DNA of 64,000 nucleotides, from the NCBI GenBank assembly GCA_016201045.1, contig JACQDM010000001.1, positions 248,001-312,000 on the forward strand. The letters are read 5' to 3'. Position numbers and translations under genes: made by a program. Position 1 is the stretch's first letter, and the number at the start of each line of letters is the position of its first letter. Below are positions 8,990 to 17,938 of the stretch, in pieces. Below the pieces are notes generated by a model that did not search any database, had not been told where the DNA came from, and saw only the letters and a list, made by a program, of their open reading frames with translations. This stretch comes from Afipia sp. GTDB lineage: Bacteria > Pseudomonadota > Alphaproteobacteria > Rhizobiales > Xanthobacteraceae.

Positions 8990-9734
8990 CGGCACCCTCG
9001 CCGAGATAGACAGCCTTCACGCGCGGATCGCGCGCGACTTCATCGGGCGATCCTTCCGTCAGCATGCCGCCATTGACCAGCACCGAGATCGTGTCGGCAA
9101 AACTGAACACCAGATCCATGTCGTGCTCGATCAAGAGTACGGTGACATCGCGTGGCAGGCTGGCGACCGCCGCGAGAATATCGTGGCGTTCGCTTTCGGG
9201 TACACCGGCGGCAGGCTCGTCCAGCAGCAGCACGCGCGGCTGGGTGGCAATCGCCAGCGCGATTTCGAGCAGGCGCTGTTTTCCGTAAGGCAGCGTCGCG
9301 GTGCGCTCGTTCATCACGTCGAGCAGATGGAAGCGTGCGAGATGCTCGCCGATGTCGCCGTTGATCTCGGAATTTCCGCCGAGCCCCCGCCACCAGTCGC
9401 CGCCGTGGCCGTAACGCTGCGATACCGCAAGCCCGATGGTCTGCAGCGGCGACAAATCCGGATAGAGCTGATTAATCTGGAATGTGCGTGACAATCCCTT
9501 GCCGACGCGCGCGTGAACACTTTTCTGCGTGATGTCCTCGCCGTCGAGCAGAATCTGTCCCGCGTTCGGATGCAGCACGCCGGTGAGAAGATTGATGACG
9601 GTGGTCTTGCCCGCGCCGTTCGGGCCGATCAGAGCGTGTCGCGCGCCCTGCCGCACTTGCAATGAAAGATCCCGCGTCACGGCCAATCCGCCGAAACGCT
9701 TTTGCAGGTTCACGGTTTCCAATGCGAAGGTCAT
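8982..9734 (-). CDS. LivG-type ABC transporter ATPase (operon 1)
   Basis: A 250-residue ATPase with Walker A 'GPNGAGKTT', Walker B 'VLLLDEP' and H-loop 'LLIEHDMDLVF'. The usual LSGGQ is degenerate ('LPYGKQRLLEI'), which is normal for LivG. The ORF-track entry (10580..8982) fuses this gene to an out-of-frame shadow of the LivM gene; the true start is the ATG at 9734, overlapping the LivM stop as ATGA. The overlap implies translational coupling. It supplies ATP hydrolysis for import with the LivF partner. Confidence 0.94.
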   Translation of the reverse strand: MTFALETVNLQKRFGGLAVTRDLSLQVRQGARHALIGPNGAGKTTVINLLTGVLHPNAGQILLDGEDITQKSVHARVGKGLSRTFQINQLYPDLSPLQTIGLAVSQRYGHGGDWWRGLGGNSEINGDIGEHLARFHLLDVMNERTATLPYGKQRLLEIALAIATQPRVLLLDEPAAGVPESERHDILAAVASLPRDVTVLLIEHDMDLVFSFADTISVLVNGGMLTEGSPDEVARDPRVKAVYLGEGADA

Positions 9735-10717
9735 GGCTTGCCCCTCGCCAGCAATCGCGCGGGCCAGCGCACCAGCGACTGAATTCGCTCGCGCCCGATC
9801 AGCACCACGACCACCAGAACGAGTCCGATCCAGAACTGCCAATATTGCGGCGTCAGGTTCGAGAAAAATTCCTGCAGGATCTTGAACGCCACCGCGCCGA
9901 TCAATCCGCCGTAGAGATAGCCGGTGCCGCCGAGCACAAGCACCAGCAGCAGATCGGCCGAACGCTCGAACGCGAACACGTCGGGCGAGGCAAGCTGCGT
10001 CGTCTGCGTGAACAGTCCGCCTGCGATCCCCGCATAGAACGCGGCAAACGTGTAGATCGCGATCAGACGGCGATTGACGGGAATGCCAATGGCGGCGGCG
10101 CGCAGCGCATTGTTCTTGATTGCGCGCAGCGACAGGCCGAACGGCGAGTTCACGATGCGTCGCGCCAGCAGAAACAGAAGGAACAGCACGGTCAGGCAAT
10201 AGATGAACGCCGTCTTGCCGAACATGTCGAACTTGAACAGCCCGAGCAGCGGCGCAATCGTGATGCCCTGGAGGCCGTCCGAGCCGCCGGTCAGCGACGA
10301 ATACTGGATCGACAGAAAATAAAGCATCGAACAGATGCCGAGCGTCACCATCAGCCGCGTCAAATCCGCGCCGCGAATGATGAGAAAGCTCGTGATAAAT
10401 CCGAGCAATGCCGCGGCAAGGCCCGACGCGAGAAGCGCGACGATAGGCTCCTTCACGATGCCCATCGCCAGAAGTCCCGCCGTGTAGGCGCCGACACCGA
10501 AGAACGCCGCATGCCCGAGCGAGAGGATGCCCGCGTAACCGAGGATAAGATCGAGCGAGAGCGCGAACAGCGCGAGCCACGCGATCTCGGTGAGGATCAG
10601 GTAGCGGTTGGGAAACACGACGAGTGTCGCCGCTGCGATCAGCCAGAAGATCGTCTCGCCCGCGCCCCAGCGCGAAAGCCGCCGCAACTGGTCGCCGATG
10701 GCAGGCTGCACCGTCAT
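9731..10717 (-). CDS. LivM-type ABC transporter permease (operon 1)
   Basis: A 328-residue inner-membrane protein with about nine hydrophobic segments. The family pattern 'YAGILSLGHAAFFGVGAYTAG' is present near residue 60, and the loop 'LRAIKNNALRAAAIGI' matches the ATPase-contact (EAA-like) region of LivM. The start is ATG; the stop overlaps the LivG start. It pairs with the LivH protein to form the channel of a HAAT-type importer. Confidence 0.94.
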   Translation of the reverse strand: MTVQPAIGDQLRRLSRWGAGETIFWLIAAATLVVFPNRYLILTEIAWLALFALSLDLILGYAGILSLGHAAFFGVGAYTAGLLAMGIVKEPIVALLASGLAAALLGFITSFLIIRGADLTRLMVTLGICSMLYFLSIQYSSLTGGSDGLQGITIAPLLGLFKFDMFGKTAFIYCLTVLFLLFLLARRIVNSPFGLSLRAIKNNALRAAAIGIPVNRRLIAIYTFAAFYAGIAGGLFTQTTQLASPDVFAFERSADLLLVLVLGGTGYLYGGLIGAVAFKILQEFFSNLTPQYWQFWIGLVLVVVVLIGRERIQSLVRWPARLLARGKP

Positions 10718-10718
10718 G

Positions 10719-11588
10719 TCAGCGCGCCGCCGTGCGGCCGAACAGGCCGTGCGGCTTCCACAACAGCAGAACGATCATCATGGCGTAGATGACGAACGAC
10801 CCGAGATTCGGCACGTAGTATTTTCCTGCCACGTCGCCGATGCCCAGCAGCAGCGCGGCAAGGAACGGGCCGGTCACCGTCGATGTTCCGCCGACCGACA
10901 CGACGATCAGCACATAGATCAGAAACTTCAGCGGAAAATGCGGATCGAGGCCGAGAATTTCCGCGCCGAGCGCACCGCCCAGTCCCGCAAGCCCGCTGCC
11001 GAATGCGAAGGTGAACGCGAACACCTGCGGCACGTTGATGCCTAAACCCGATGCTGCGCGTGGATCGTCGACCGCAGCACGCAGCCGCGAACCGAAACGG
11101 GTTTTCGACAGGATCAGCTGCAGTCCGAGCGTCAGCAATCCGCAGATCACGATGATCATCAGCCGATAGCGTCCGACACCGACGCCGAACAGATCGATCT
11201 GTCCCTGCAGGATCGCCGGCAACTGAATGAAGGTCTGCGACGATCCCATCACGTAATCGGCGACCGCGACCGACATGAACACAAGGCCGACGGTGAACAG
11301 CACCTGCTCAAGATGGCTTCGCGTATACATGTATCGGTAGAGCGTGCGCTCCAGCACGATACCGATCAGCGCGCTCGCGACGAACGCCAGCGGCAACGCT
11401 GCAAAAAACGGAACGCCGTAGCGGTTGACCAGAACGGCGCAGGCATAGCCGCCCGCCATCGCGAACGCGCCATGCGCGAGATTGACGAAATTCATCAACC
11501 CCATCGTCACGGCCAATCCGCACGCCAGCACGAACAGCAGCATGCCGTAGGCGACGCCGTCGAACAGGATGGTGAAGAGCGTGGTCAT
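10719..11588 (-). CDS. LivH-type ABC transporter permease (operon 1)
   Basis: A 289-residue polytopic membrane protein. 'MGLMNFVNLAHGAFAMAGGYA' near the N-terminus is the LivH hallmark, and 'RAAVDDPRAASGLGIN' is the ATPase-contact loop. One base separates its stop from the LivM start. It is preceded by a 73-base gap carrying a hairpin after the binding-protein gene. Confidence 0.94.
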   Translation of the reverse strand: MTTLFTILFDGVAYGMLLFVLACGLAVTMGLMNFVNLAHGAFAMAGGYACAVLVNRYGVPFFAALPLAFVASALIGIVLERTLYRYMYTRSHLEQVLFTVGLVFMSVAVADYVMGSSQTFIQLPAILQGQIDLFGVGVGRYRLMIIVICGLLTLGLQLILSKTRFGSRLRAAVDDPRAASGLGINVPQVFAFTFAFGSGLAGLGGALGAEILGLDPHFPLKFLIYVLIVVSVGGTSTVTGPFLAALLLGIGDVAGKYYVPNLGSFVIYAMMIVLLLWKPHGLFGRTAAR

Positions 11589-11609
11589 GTTGCGATGCTA
11601 GTTAAAGTG

Positions 11610-11632
11610 ATGGCCGGGACAAGCCCGGCCAT
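11610..11632. repeat. REP-like hairpin after binding-protein gene (operon 1)
   Basis: A perfect 9-bp stem (ATGGCCGGG / CCCGGCCAT) with a 5-base ACAAG loop sits between the binding-protein stop and the LivH start. It belongs to the same sequence family as the palindrome at 15435-15457. It probably attenuates read-through or protects the upstream mRNA end. Confidence 0.75.
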
Positions 11633-11661
11633 GACGCCTTTGCCCGCGAAAGCAGCAGCAA

Positions 11662-12822
11662 TCACTTCTTCGTCTTGCCGGGATCTTTCACGTTCGGGAA
11701 AGTCTGGAATTCGACGTTGTAAAGTTCGCCGTTCTTCTTCTCGACCTTGCGGATGTATTCGTTGTGGATCACATCGCGCGTATCGGGATCGATCGACATC
11801 GGTCCGCGCGGGCTTTCCCACTTCATGCCCTTCATCGCCTCCACGAGCGCGTCGCCTTCGGTCTTGCCGCCGGTCTTTTTGAGCGCCTCGTAGATCAGGT
11901 TCATGCCGTCGTATCCGCCGACCGCCATGAAGCCCGGACGCTGGCCGAACATCTTCTTGTAGGCCGCGACGAAATCCCTGTTGGCCTGCGAGTCGTGATC
12001 GGCGGAATAGTGAAGCGCGGTGACGGCGCCGAGCGCCGCATCGCCCATCGCGTTGAGCAGATCGTCGTCCATCACGTCGCCCGGCCCGATCACCTTGATC
12101 TTGTTGAGGCCGCGCTCGGTATACTGCTTCATGAAGTTGCCGCCCTGGCCTGCCGGCACGAACACAAAGATCGCGTCCGGGTTGGCATCCTTCATGCGCT
12201 GGAGGAACGGCGCAAAGTCAGGATTGGCGAGAGGCACTTTCACCTCTTCCACGATCTGGCCGCTGCCGGCGGTGAAGTTCTGCTTGAAGAAATTCAAAGC
12301 ATCGTTGCCCGGCGCATAGTCCGAGGTCAGCGTTGCGACCTTCTTGATGCCGTTCTTCGCCGCCCAGTCGCCGATGATGGTGGACGATTGCGCGAGCGTG
12401 AACGAGGTGCGCACGATGTAAGGCGAACGCTCGGTGATGATCGAGGTGCCCGCCGACATCACGATCTCGGGGATCTTCGCTTCGGTCGCGAGCGGTGCCG
12501 CCGCCAGCGCGGATGGGGTGATGCCAAAGCCCGCGATGATGTTGACCTTGTCGTTGACGATCAGTTCCTGCGCGATGCGCTTGGTGTTGTCCGGAACGCC
12601 GCCGTCGTCTTTCAGGATGACTTCGATCTTCTTGCCGCCGGCAGTATCGCCCTTCTGCGACATATAGAGTTTTGTGCCGTTGTCGACGAGCTTGCCGATC
12701 GCGGCCTGCGGGCCGGTCATCGGCAGGATCAGGCCGATCTTGACGCTGTCCTGCGCCTGCGCGGACGTCGCCGCAATCGCCAGACTGGCAGCGGCCAGCG
12801 CAATCTTGCTGAAATTGATCAT
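11662..12822 (-). CDS. Periplasmic substrate-binding protein, Liv type (operon 1)
   Basis: A 386-residue type I periplasmic binding protein (Peripla_BP_6 type). Residues 1-23 are a signal peptide ending in SAQAQ; the mature start 'DSVKIGLILPMTGPQAAIGK' is typical. GGGAG 8 bases before the ATG supports the start. It is first in the operon and divergent from the MarR-type regulator. The ligand cannot be read: the family binds branched-chain amino acids, amides, urea or aromatic acids. Confidence 0.93.
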   Translation of the reverse strand: MINFSKIALAAASLAIAATSAQAQDSVKIGLILPMTGPQAAIGKLVDNGTKLYMSQKGDTAGGKKIEVILKDDGGVPDNTKRIAQELIVNDKVNIIAGFGITPSALAAAPLATEAKIPEIVMSAGTSIITERSPYIVRTSFTLAQSSTIIGDWAAKNGIKKVATLTSDYAPGNDALNFFKQNFTAGSGQIVEEVKVPLANPDFAPFLQRMKDANPDAIFVFVPAGQGGNFMKQYTERGLNKIKVIGPGDVMDDDLLNAMGDAALGAVTALHYSADHDSQANRDFVAAYKKMFGQRPGFMAVGGYDGMNLIYEALKKTGGKTEGDALVEAMKGMKWESPRGPMSIDPDTRDVIHNEYIRKVEKKNGELYNVEFQTFPNVKDPGKTKK

Positions 12823-12873
12823 GTTTCATCTCCCTGTGAACGGTCGAACGCTTTTGCGCTTCTGTGGTCGATT

Positions 12874-12921
12874 CCGATATAGTTTGATGGTTGATATGTC
12901 AACGAGACACTATACTATCGG
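12874..12921. promoter_or_regulatory. Candidate MarR operator and divergent promoter
   Basis: The divergent gap between the binding-protein gene and marR holds a 14-base near-palindrome GTTGATATGTCAAC (12890-12903, 12 of 14 positions symmetric), nested in wider half-sites CCGATA (12874-12879) and TATCGG (12916-12921). On the minus strand a perfect TTGACA (-35 like) lies inside the palindrome with TATATC about 15 bases further, so a repressor bound here would block the transporter promoter. TATACT at 12911-12916 could be the -10 of marR. Assignment is inferred from position and symmetry. Confidence 0.55.
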
Positions 12922-12966
12922 ATAGGGCGTCGGGCCGCCGATCCGCATTTGAACTGGATAATCAAA

Positions 12967-13533
12967 ATGGCTGACAAACAGCCGCGCATCGATCACGACC
13001 ATTACATCCCGGCGCTCCTCTTGTTTGTTGCGAACAAGCTCGGCTCCGGCGCGTCCAACACCTATCGCCGCCAGTTCGGCGTCGGTGTGACGGAGTGGCG
13101 CATCCTGTCCCTGCTCGCAAATGAGCCGAACTGCTCGGCCCAGCGCATCTGCGAATTCTTCGACCTCGACAAGGCATTGGTCAGCCGCACGCTGCAAGTG
13201 CTGGCGAAATCCAAGATCGTCGAGATCGATTTGGATACCTATCGCAAGCGCACAATCCGCCTCACCAGAAAGGGCCTCGCGCTGCACAATCGGATCATCA
13301 AGGTGGCGCTGGCGCGCGAGAAGCGCCTGCTGACGGGATTTTCGCAATCCGAAATCGATACCCTCGCCGGTTTTCTCGGCCGCCTGCTCATTCAGGTGTC
13401 GACCCTCAACGCGCAGGATCTGAAGTCGCGGCTGGATGCGCGTCGAGCTTCCGCCAAATCTCCACGCAAGCGAGCCGTTTCGCGGCCCGCAAAAAAGCGG
13501 CCGTTCGAAAAACTCAACGCCGCGCGGCGCTAA
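12967..13533 (+). CDS. MarR-family transcriptional regulator
   Basis: A 188-residue protein with a winged-helix core at about residues 30-125: '[40 protein letters not shown]' is the DNA-recognition region and '[16 protein letters not shown]' the wing. The C-terminus is Lys/Arg rich, perhaps giving extra DNA affinity. The ORF track starts at a TTG (12949); the ATG at 12967 with GGAT upstream is preferred. It is divergent from the Liv operon 1, with a palindrome between them, so it likely controls that operon and itself in response to the transported compound. Its stop overlaps purU convergently by 4 bases. Confidence 0.9.
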   Translation: MADKQPRIDHDHYIPALLLFVANKLGSGASNTYRRQFGVGVTEWRILSLLANEPNCSAQRICEFFDLDKALVSRTLQVLAKSKIVEIDLDTYRKRTIRLTRKGLALHNRIIKVALAREKRLLTGFSQSEIDTLAGFLGRLLIQVSTLNAQDLKSRLDARRASAKSPRKRAVSRPAKKRPFEKLNAARR

Positions 13534-14393
13534 TCCGTAAATACCACCGTCTTGCGTCCATTGAGGATCACCCGATCCTCGAGGTGATAGCGCATCGCGC
13601 GCGCCAATACGCGCCGCTCGATGTCGGTGCCCTTGCGCACGAGATTCTCCGGCGAGTCGCGATGGCTGATGCGTTCGACGTCCTGTTCGATGATCGGACC
13701 TTCATCGAGATCGCCCGTCACGTAATGTGCGGTCGCACCGATCAGCTTCACGCCACGCTCATGCGCCTGATGATAGGGCTTGGCGCCCTTGAAGCCCGGC
13801 AGGAACGAGTGGTGGATGTTGATGCAGCGGCCGGACAGCTTTCCGGCGAAGTCCGCCGACAGCACCTGCATGTAGCGCGCGAGCACGACGAGATCGGTCT
13901 TGGTTTCCTGAATCAGTTTCCAGATCGTGCCTTCCTGCTCGGCTTTGGTGTCGCGCGTCACCGGCAAATAGTGAAACGGCACGCCATCGAAATCGATGCC
14001 GCTATAGGTTTCGCGCGGATGGTTGGAAACGATGGCGGTCGGCACCATCGGCATCTCGTCGCGCCGCCAGCGATAGAGAATGTCGGCGAGGCAATGATCG
14101 AATTTCGACACCATCAACAGAACCCGCTGATGAGCGGAGCGGTCGCGGATCGTCCATTTCATGCTGAAGGGCGCGGCGATGATTCCGAAACCGCCGCGCA
14201 GCCAGTTGATGTCCGTGGATCCGGCAACCGTGTCGAACATCACGCGCATGAAGAAATTGCCGGTCTCGACATCGTCGAACTGCTGGGCGTCGAGAATGTT
14301 CTGCCCGTTGGCGAACAGGAAGGTCGTCACCGCCGACACGATGCCGGGGCGGTCGGGACATGACAGAGTGAGAACGAATTGCTGCTCGGACAT
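13530..14393 (-). CDS. purU: Formyltetrahydrofolate deformylase
   Basis: A 287-residue cytoplasmic enzyme that hydrolyses 10-formyl-THF to formate and THF, feeding PurT or balancing one-carbon pools. An N-terminal ACT domain ('[16 protein letters not shown]', about 8-90) is followed by a formyltransferase fold with '[20 protein letters not shown]' and the catalytic region '[18 protein letters not shown]'. Length is standard for PurU. It is convergent with marR (4-base overlap) and divergent from hemD. No strong ribosome-binding site is seen before the ATG. Confidence 0.96.
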   Translation of the reverse strand: MSEQQFVLTLSCPDRPGIVSAVTTFLFANGQNILDAQQFDDVETGNFFMRVMFDTVAGSTDINWLRGGFGIIAAPFSMKWTIRDRSAHQRVLLMVSKFDHCLADILYRWRRDEMPMVPTAIVSNHPRETYSGIDFDGVPFHYLPVTRDTKAEQEGTIWKLIQETKTDLVVLARYMQVLSADFAGKLSGRCINIHHSFLPGFKGAKPYHQAHERGVKLIGATAHYVTGDLDEGPIIEQDVERISHRDSPENLVRKGTDIERRVLARAMRYHLEDRVILNGRKTVVFTD

Positions 14394-14525
14394 CTGGCTT
14401 TTCGGATCGGATGGATTTGGACCCTTGCTCTAGCACCGCGCCAAGGATTTCGCCAAGCGCACGGCGCAAAGCCGCTGCATGAAAAACGGCTGGCACGGCA
14501 CGTCCGCTGATCATATTGTCGTAAC

Positions 14526-15371
14526 ATGACCGGCAGACTGGATGGCTATCGCATTCTCATTCTGGAAACGCGCGAGGAAGCGCAATTCTCGCGCCTGCTT
14601 CAGGAACAGGGCGCGGACGTCCTGCAATGCCCGATGTTCAAGATCGACGACGCACCCGATTCCGCGCCCATCGAGGCATGGATCCGCGGCTTCATTGCGA
14701 AGCCTTATGACGACCTCGTGCTGATGACCGGCGAAGGGTTGCGGCGGCTGTTGAAAGTCGCCAAGCGCATCGGCGTCGAGGCGGATTTTATTGCCGCGCT
14801 CGCCAGGCCGCGAAAATTCGCGCGCGGGCCCAAACCCGTGAAGGCACTGCGCGAGATCAGCCTCGATGCGCAAATCGTCACCGAAAAGCCGACCTCCGAG
14901 GGTCTGGCCGAGATGCTCGCCCGCGAGGATATAAAGGGTCATCGCATCGGGCTTCAGCTTTACCCCGACAAGGATCACGCAACGCTGGTATCCGCGATCA
15001 CCTCGCGCGGCGCGAGCGTCGAGACCGTGCTGCCCTATATCTATGACGCGAAAGCGGCCGACTCCAACATCGTAAGAGCTATCGAGGAGATGGCCAGCCA
15101 CCGCGTCGATGCGATTGCGCTGACGAGTTCAGGCCAGGTACGGCGGCTGCTCGATGTCGCGAAATCCCACAACTGCGAGGACCGCTTGCGAAAAGGTCTC
15201 GCCGATACGCCGATCGCGTCGGTCGGCCCCGTCGTGTCGGAGGAACTGAAATCGAAGGGGCTTCGCACCGATATCTATCCGGCCAACGATTCGTTTTTCA
15301 TGCGGCCTTTGATAAGCGCGATGGCCGCAAGCCTTAGCAAACATCCGCCTCGCTTGGCCAAATTGCCGTGA
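14526..15371 (+). CDS. hemD: Uroporphyrinogen-III synthase
   Basis: A 281-residue protein with the HemD pattern of two similar alpha/beta domains: 'ILILETREEAQFSRLLQEQGADVLQCPMF' at the start, 'LMTGEGLRRLL', then 'VLPYIYDAKAAD' and 'IALTSSGQVRRLLDVA'. The enzyme cyclises hydroxymethylbilane to uroporphyrinogen III in tetrapyrrole synthesis. The family is weakly conserved, so the call rests on the overall pattern. It is not next to other hem genes here and might be a second HemD-like copy. The start is ATG. It is followed by a REP-like element and a CoA-transferase gene. Confidence 0.78.
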   Translation: MTGRLDGYRILILETREEAQFSRLLQEQGADVLQCPMFKIDDAPDSAPIEAWIRGFIAKPYDDLVLMTGEGLRRLLKVAKRIGVEADFIAALARPRKFARGPKPVKALREISLDAQIVTEKPTSEGLAEMLAREDIKGHRIGLQLYPDKDHATLVSAITSRGASVETVLPYIYDAKAADSNIVRAIEEMASHRVDAIALTSSGQVRRLLDVAKSHNCEDRLRKGLADTPIASVGPVVSEELKSKGLRTDIYPANDSFFMRPLISAMAASLSKHPPRLAKLP

Positions 15372-15461
15372 TGGTCATCGCCGGGCTTGACCCGGTGATC
15401 CATCTCGCTTCAAAAAACTCGCCAAAGACGATGGATGGCCGGATCAAGTCCGGCCATGACA
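15371..15461. repeat. Two-hairpin REP-like element
   Basis: Two palindromes lie in about 90 bases: 15377-15399 (ATCGCCGGG, CTTGA, CCCGGTGAT) and 15435-15457 (ATGGCCGGA, TCAAG, TCCGGCCAT). The second shares its core with 11610-11632. The element fills the gap between hemD and the CoA-transferase gene and, when translated, produces the spurious N-terminal 35 residues of the long ORF in the track. Confidence 0.8.
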
Positions 15462-15472
15462 AAGAGAAACAA

Positions 15473-17914
15473 ATGCCGTCCCTCCCTCTCTCACATCTGC
15501 GCGTGGTCGAAATCGGTTCGGGCGATGCGCTGTGCTATTGCGGGAAACTGTTTTCGGATTTCGGCGCGGAGGTCATCAAGATCGAGCGCCCCGGCGGCGA
15601 TCCCGACCGGCGTATTGCGCCACTTGTCGATGCAGGCGACGAAACGCACGAGAGCATCGTGTTCGCGTGGCTCAACACCAACAAGAAGAGCGTCGTCTCC
15701 GATCTCGACAAGCCGACGCATGCCGCGCGTATCAAGAAACTGCTGCGAACGGCCGATGTGCTGCTCGACTCGCGGCACCACGAAAACATCAAGGCGTCGC
15801 TGCTGTCGCATGATGAATTGCGGCGCGACGATCCGGGTCTCGCGATCACCGCGCTGTCGTGGTTCGGCGAGCACGGTCCCTATCGCAGTTACCACGCAAC
15901 CGACTCCGTCTGCCGCAGCCTTGCGGGCCTCGTAAAACTTGTCGGCCCTGTCGAAGGCCCGCCCGTGCTGCCGCGCGACGGACAGGTCGGGGTCGTCGCG
16001 GGGTTGACCGCGTTCATCCCCACGCTCGCGGGACTCTACGGCTTTCAAACAGGCGCGCGGCGTTTCGCCGTGAACAGTTTGGAGGCGATGCTTCAAATCA
16101 GCGAGTTCGATACGGGGCTCGCGCTGGAGTCCGGGTTCACGCGGCCGCGCGCCGGCATCAATCGTTTCGGCCGCGGTTATCCCTCCGGCAATTTCGCGAC
16201 CAAACATGGCTGGCTCGGCGTCACGGTCGTCACTCCCGCGCAATGGGTCGCGTTCTGCGCCATGATGGAATTGCCGGAACTGGGTGCCGATCCGAAATAC
16301 AGCGCAACCATCGGCCGCTTCACGCACGCCGAGGAACTGAAAGCAATCATCACGCCTGTTCTCGCCAAGAAGACCGCGCAGGAATGGTTCGAGAAAGGAA
16401 TCGAATTGCGGATTCCGCTCGCCATCGTTCCCGATATGAAAGAACTGCTCGAACAAGATGTGCAGCGTTCGCGCGGCGCGTTCGGCACCGTCACCGTCGG
16501 CACAGCGTCGTTCGAAGGCCCGGTGCTGCCGCAACATCTCACGCGCTCGCTGCCGAAGCCGAACGGACCCGCGCCGCTCGCCGGCGAAACTGGCCTCTCC
16601 TCGCTGACGCCGCATACGCGCGCCGCGACACGCGCCGCAACACCGAAAGACTCGCTTCCGCTGAAGGGCATTCGTATCGTCGATTTGACAATGGGATGGG
16701 CCGGGCCGCATGCGACGCGGCAGATGGGCGATCTCGGCGCAGACATTATAAAGGTTGAGTCCTGCCAGTATCCCGACTGGTTTCGCGGCACCGACACGCG
16801 CCCGCCCTATCACGAGGAGCGCGTCTACGAAAAAGCGTACTGGTTCCAGAACAACAACCGTAACAAGCGCGGCATTACGCTCGATCTCACGCGCGACAAG
16901 GGCCGTGCACTATTGCATCGGCTGATGAAGGACGCCGATGCCGTGATCGACAATTACGCCGCCGACGTGATGCCGCGTCTTGGTTTGAGCGTGCATGACA
17001 TTCACAAAATCAATCCGCGCCTTGTTGTCGTGACGATGCCCGCTTTTGGCATGAGCGGCAAATGGAGCGGCGTGCGCGCCTATGGCTCGACGCTCGAACA
17101 GGCGTCGGGATTGCCGTCGGTAACAGGAAGCCCGGACGATCCGCCGACCATGCTGCATGCGGCCATCGGCGATCCCATCGTCGGGTTGAATGCGGCGGCG
17201 GCGCTGTTGCTGGGCTTCATACATCAGCGCAACACCGGCGAAGGCCAGCACATCGATCTCTCTCAAGTGCAATGCATGTTGCCGCTGGCCGCGCCGTCGA
17301 TCCTCGAACAATCCGCAACCGGCGCGACAAGCCCGCGCATCGGCAATCGCCATCCGCGCTTCGTGCCGCAGGGGTGCTTTGCGTGCGCGGGCGTCGATCA
17401 ATGGATCAGCATCAGCGTGCGTAGCGACGACGAATGGCAGGCACTGTGCAAGGCGATGCGGCGCGACGATCTCGCGCAGGACGCTTCGCTCAGGACGGCT
17501 AACGGACGCCGCGACGAAGAAGATCGCATTGAGGTCGCAATCCGCCACTGGCTTGCGGACGTGCGCCCCGACATCGCGATGACAACGCTGCAGAAAGCCG
17601 GCATCGCGGCGGGCATCGCAAAGCTGCCGCAGGACCTCGCCGCCGATCCGCATCTTGTCAAGACGGGTCACTGGCAATCCGTCGATCGCGAATTCGTCGG
17701 GCCGCATCTCGTCCCAAGCGTCTCCTATCGAGAAGGCGACGCGCAGCTGCCCTACGCAATCGAACGTCTGGCGCCGACACTCGGGCAGCACAACAACGAA
17801 GTGCTGAAAGAACTGCTCGGCTTGAGCGATTCTGAAATCGCCGAACTCGAGCGCGACGGGATTATCGGAAACGTCGCGACGCAAGCGAAGCCACACAAGA
17901 AGAAGTCTGCCTGA
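15473..17914 (+). CDS. Tandem two-domain family III CoA-transferase (CaiB/BaiF)
   Basis: An 813-residue protein built from two CaiB/BaiF-type halves, each normally a separate 380-400 aa protein. Half 1 (about 1-390) starts 'LRVVEIGSGDALCYCGKLFSDFGAEVIKIE'; half 2 (about 405-800) starts 'IRIVDLTMGWAGPHATRQMGDLGADIIKVE'. Half 2 has the putative catalytic Asp in 'AAIGDPIVGLN'; half 1 has Asp in 'PRDGQVGVV' at the matching place, less certain. The reaction is CoA transfer between organic acids, likely in catabolism of an exogenous acid. The start is the ATG at 15473 with AGAG ahead; the ORF extension to 15368 is translated repeat. It is followed by a DMT transporter gene. Confidence 0.9.
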   Translation: MPSLPLSHLRVVEIGSGDALCYCGKLFSDFGAEVIKIERPGGDPDRRIAPLVDAGDETHESIVFAWLNTNKKSVVSDLDKPTHAARIKKLLRTADVLLDSRHHENIKASLLSHDELRRDDPGLAITALSWFGEHGPYRSYHATDSVCRSLAGLVKLVGPVEGPPVLPRDGQVGVVAGLTAFIPTLAGLYGFQTGARRFAVNSLEAMLQISEFDTGLALESGFTRPRAGINRFGRGYPSGNFATKHGWLGVTVVTPAQWVAFCAMMELPELGADPKYSATIGRFTHAEELKAIITPVLAKKTAQEWFEKGIELRIPLAIVPDMKELLEQDVQRSRGAFGTVTVGTASFEGPVLPQHLTRSLPKPNGPAPLAGETGLSSLTPHTRAATRAATPKDSLPLKGIRIVDLTMGWAGPHATRQMGDLGADIIKVESCQYPDWFRGTDTRPPYHEERVYEKAYWFQNNNRNKRGITLDLTRDKGRALLHRLMKDADAVIDNYAADVMPRLGLSVHDIHKINPRLVVVTMPAFGMSGKWSGVRAYGSTLEQASGLPSVTGSPDDPPTMLHAAIGDPIVGLNAAAALLLGFIHQRNTGEGQHIDLSQVQCMLPLAAPSILEQSATGATSPRIGNRHPRFVPQGCFACAGVDQWISISVRSDDEWQALCKAMRRDDLAQDASLRTANGRRDEEDRIEVAIRHWLADVRPDIAMTTLQKAGIAAGIAKLPQDLAADPHLVKTGHWQSVDREFVGPHLVPSVSYREGDAQLPYAIERLAPTLGQHNNEVLKELLGLSDSEIAELERDGIIGNVATQAKPHKKKSA

Positions 17915-17938
17915 ACGGCAACAGATAAGGACGATACA

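Noticed and set aside
8982-10580. 532-aa ORF fusing LivM shadow and LivG
   Set aside because: Same artefact on the minus strand; the true LivG start is the ATG overlapping the LivM stop.
9662-10792. 376-aa plus-strand ORF over the LivM-type gene
   Set aside because: Antisense shadow: rich in Arg, Gln and Glu, no domain pattern, and lies fully over a clear minus-strand permease gene.
12764-12882. Long plus-strand ORF (11764-12882) in the binding-protein gene
   Set aside because: Antisense shadow with Arg/His/Asp-rich composition; the minus-strand binding protein is clear.
15368-15472. N-terminal extension of the fused CoA-transferase
   Set aside because: The 35 extra residues are translated REP-like sequence; the ATG at 15473 with a nearby AGAG is more plausible.
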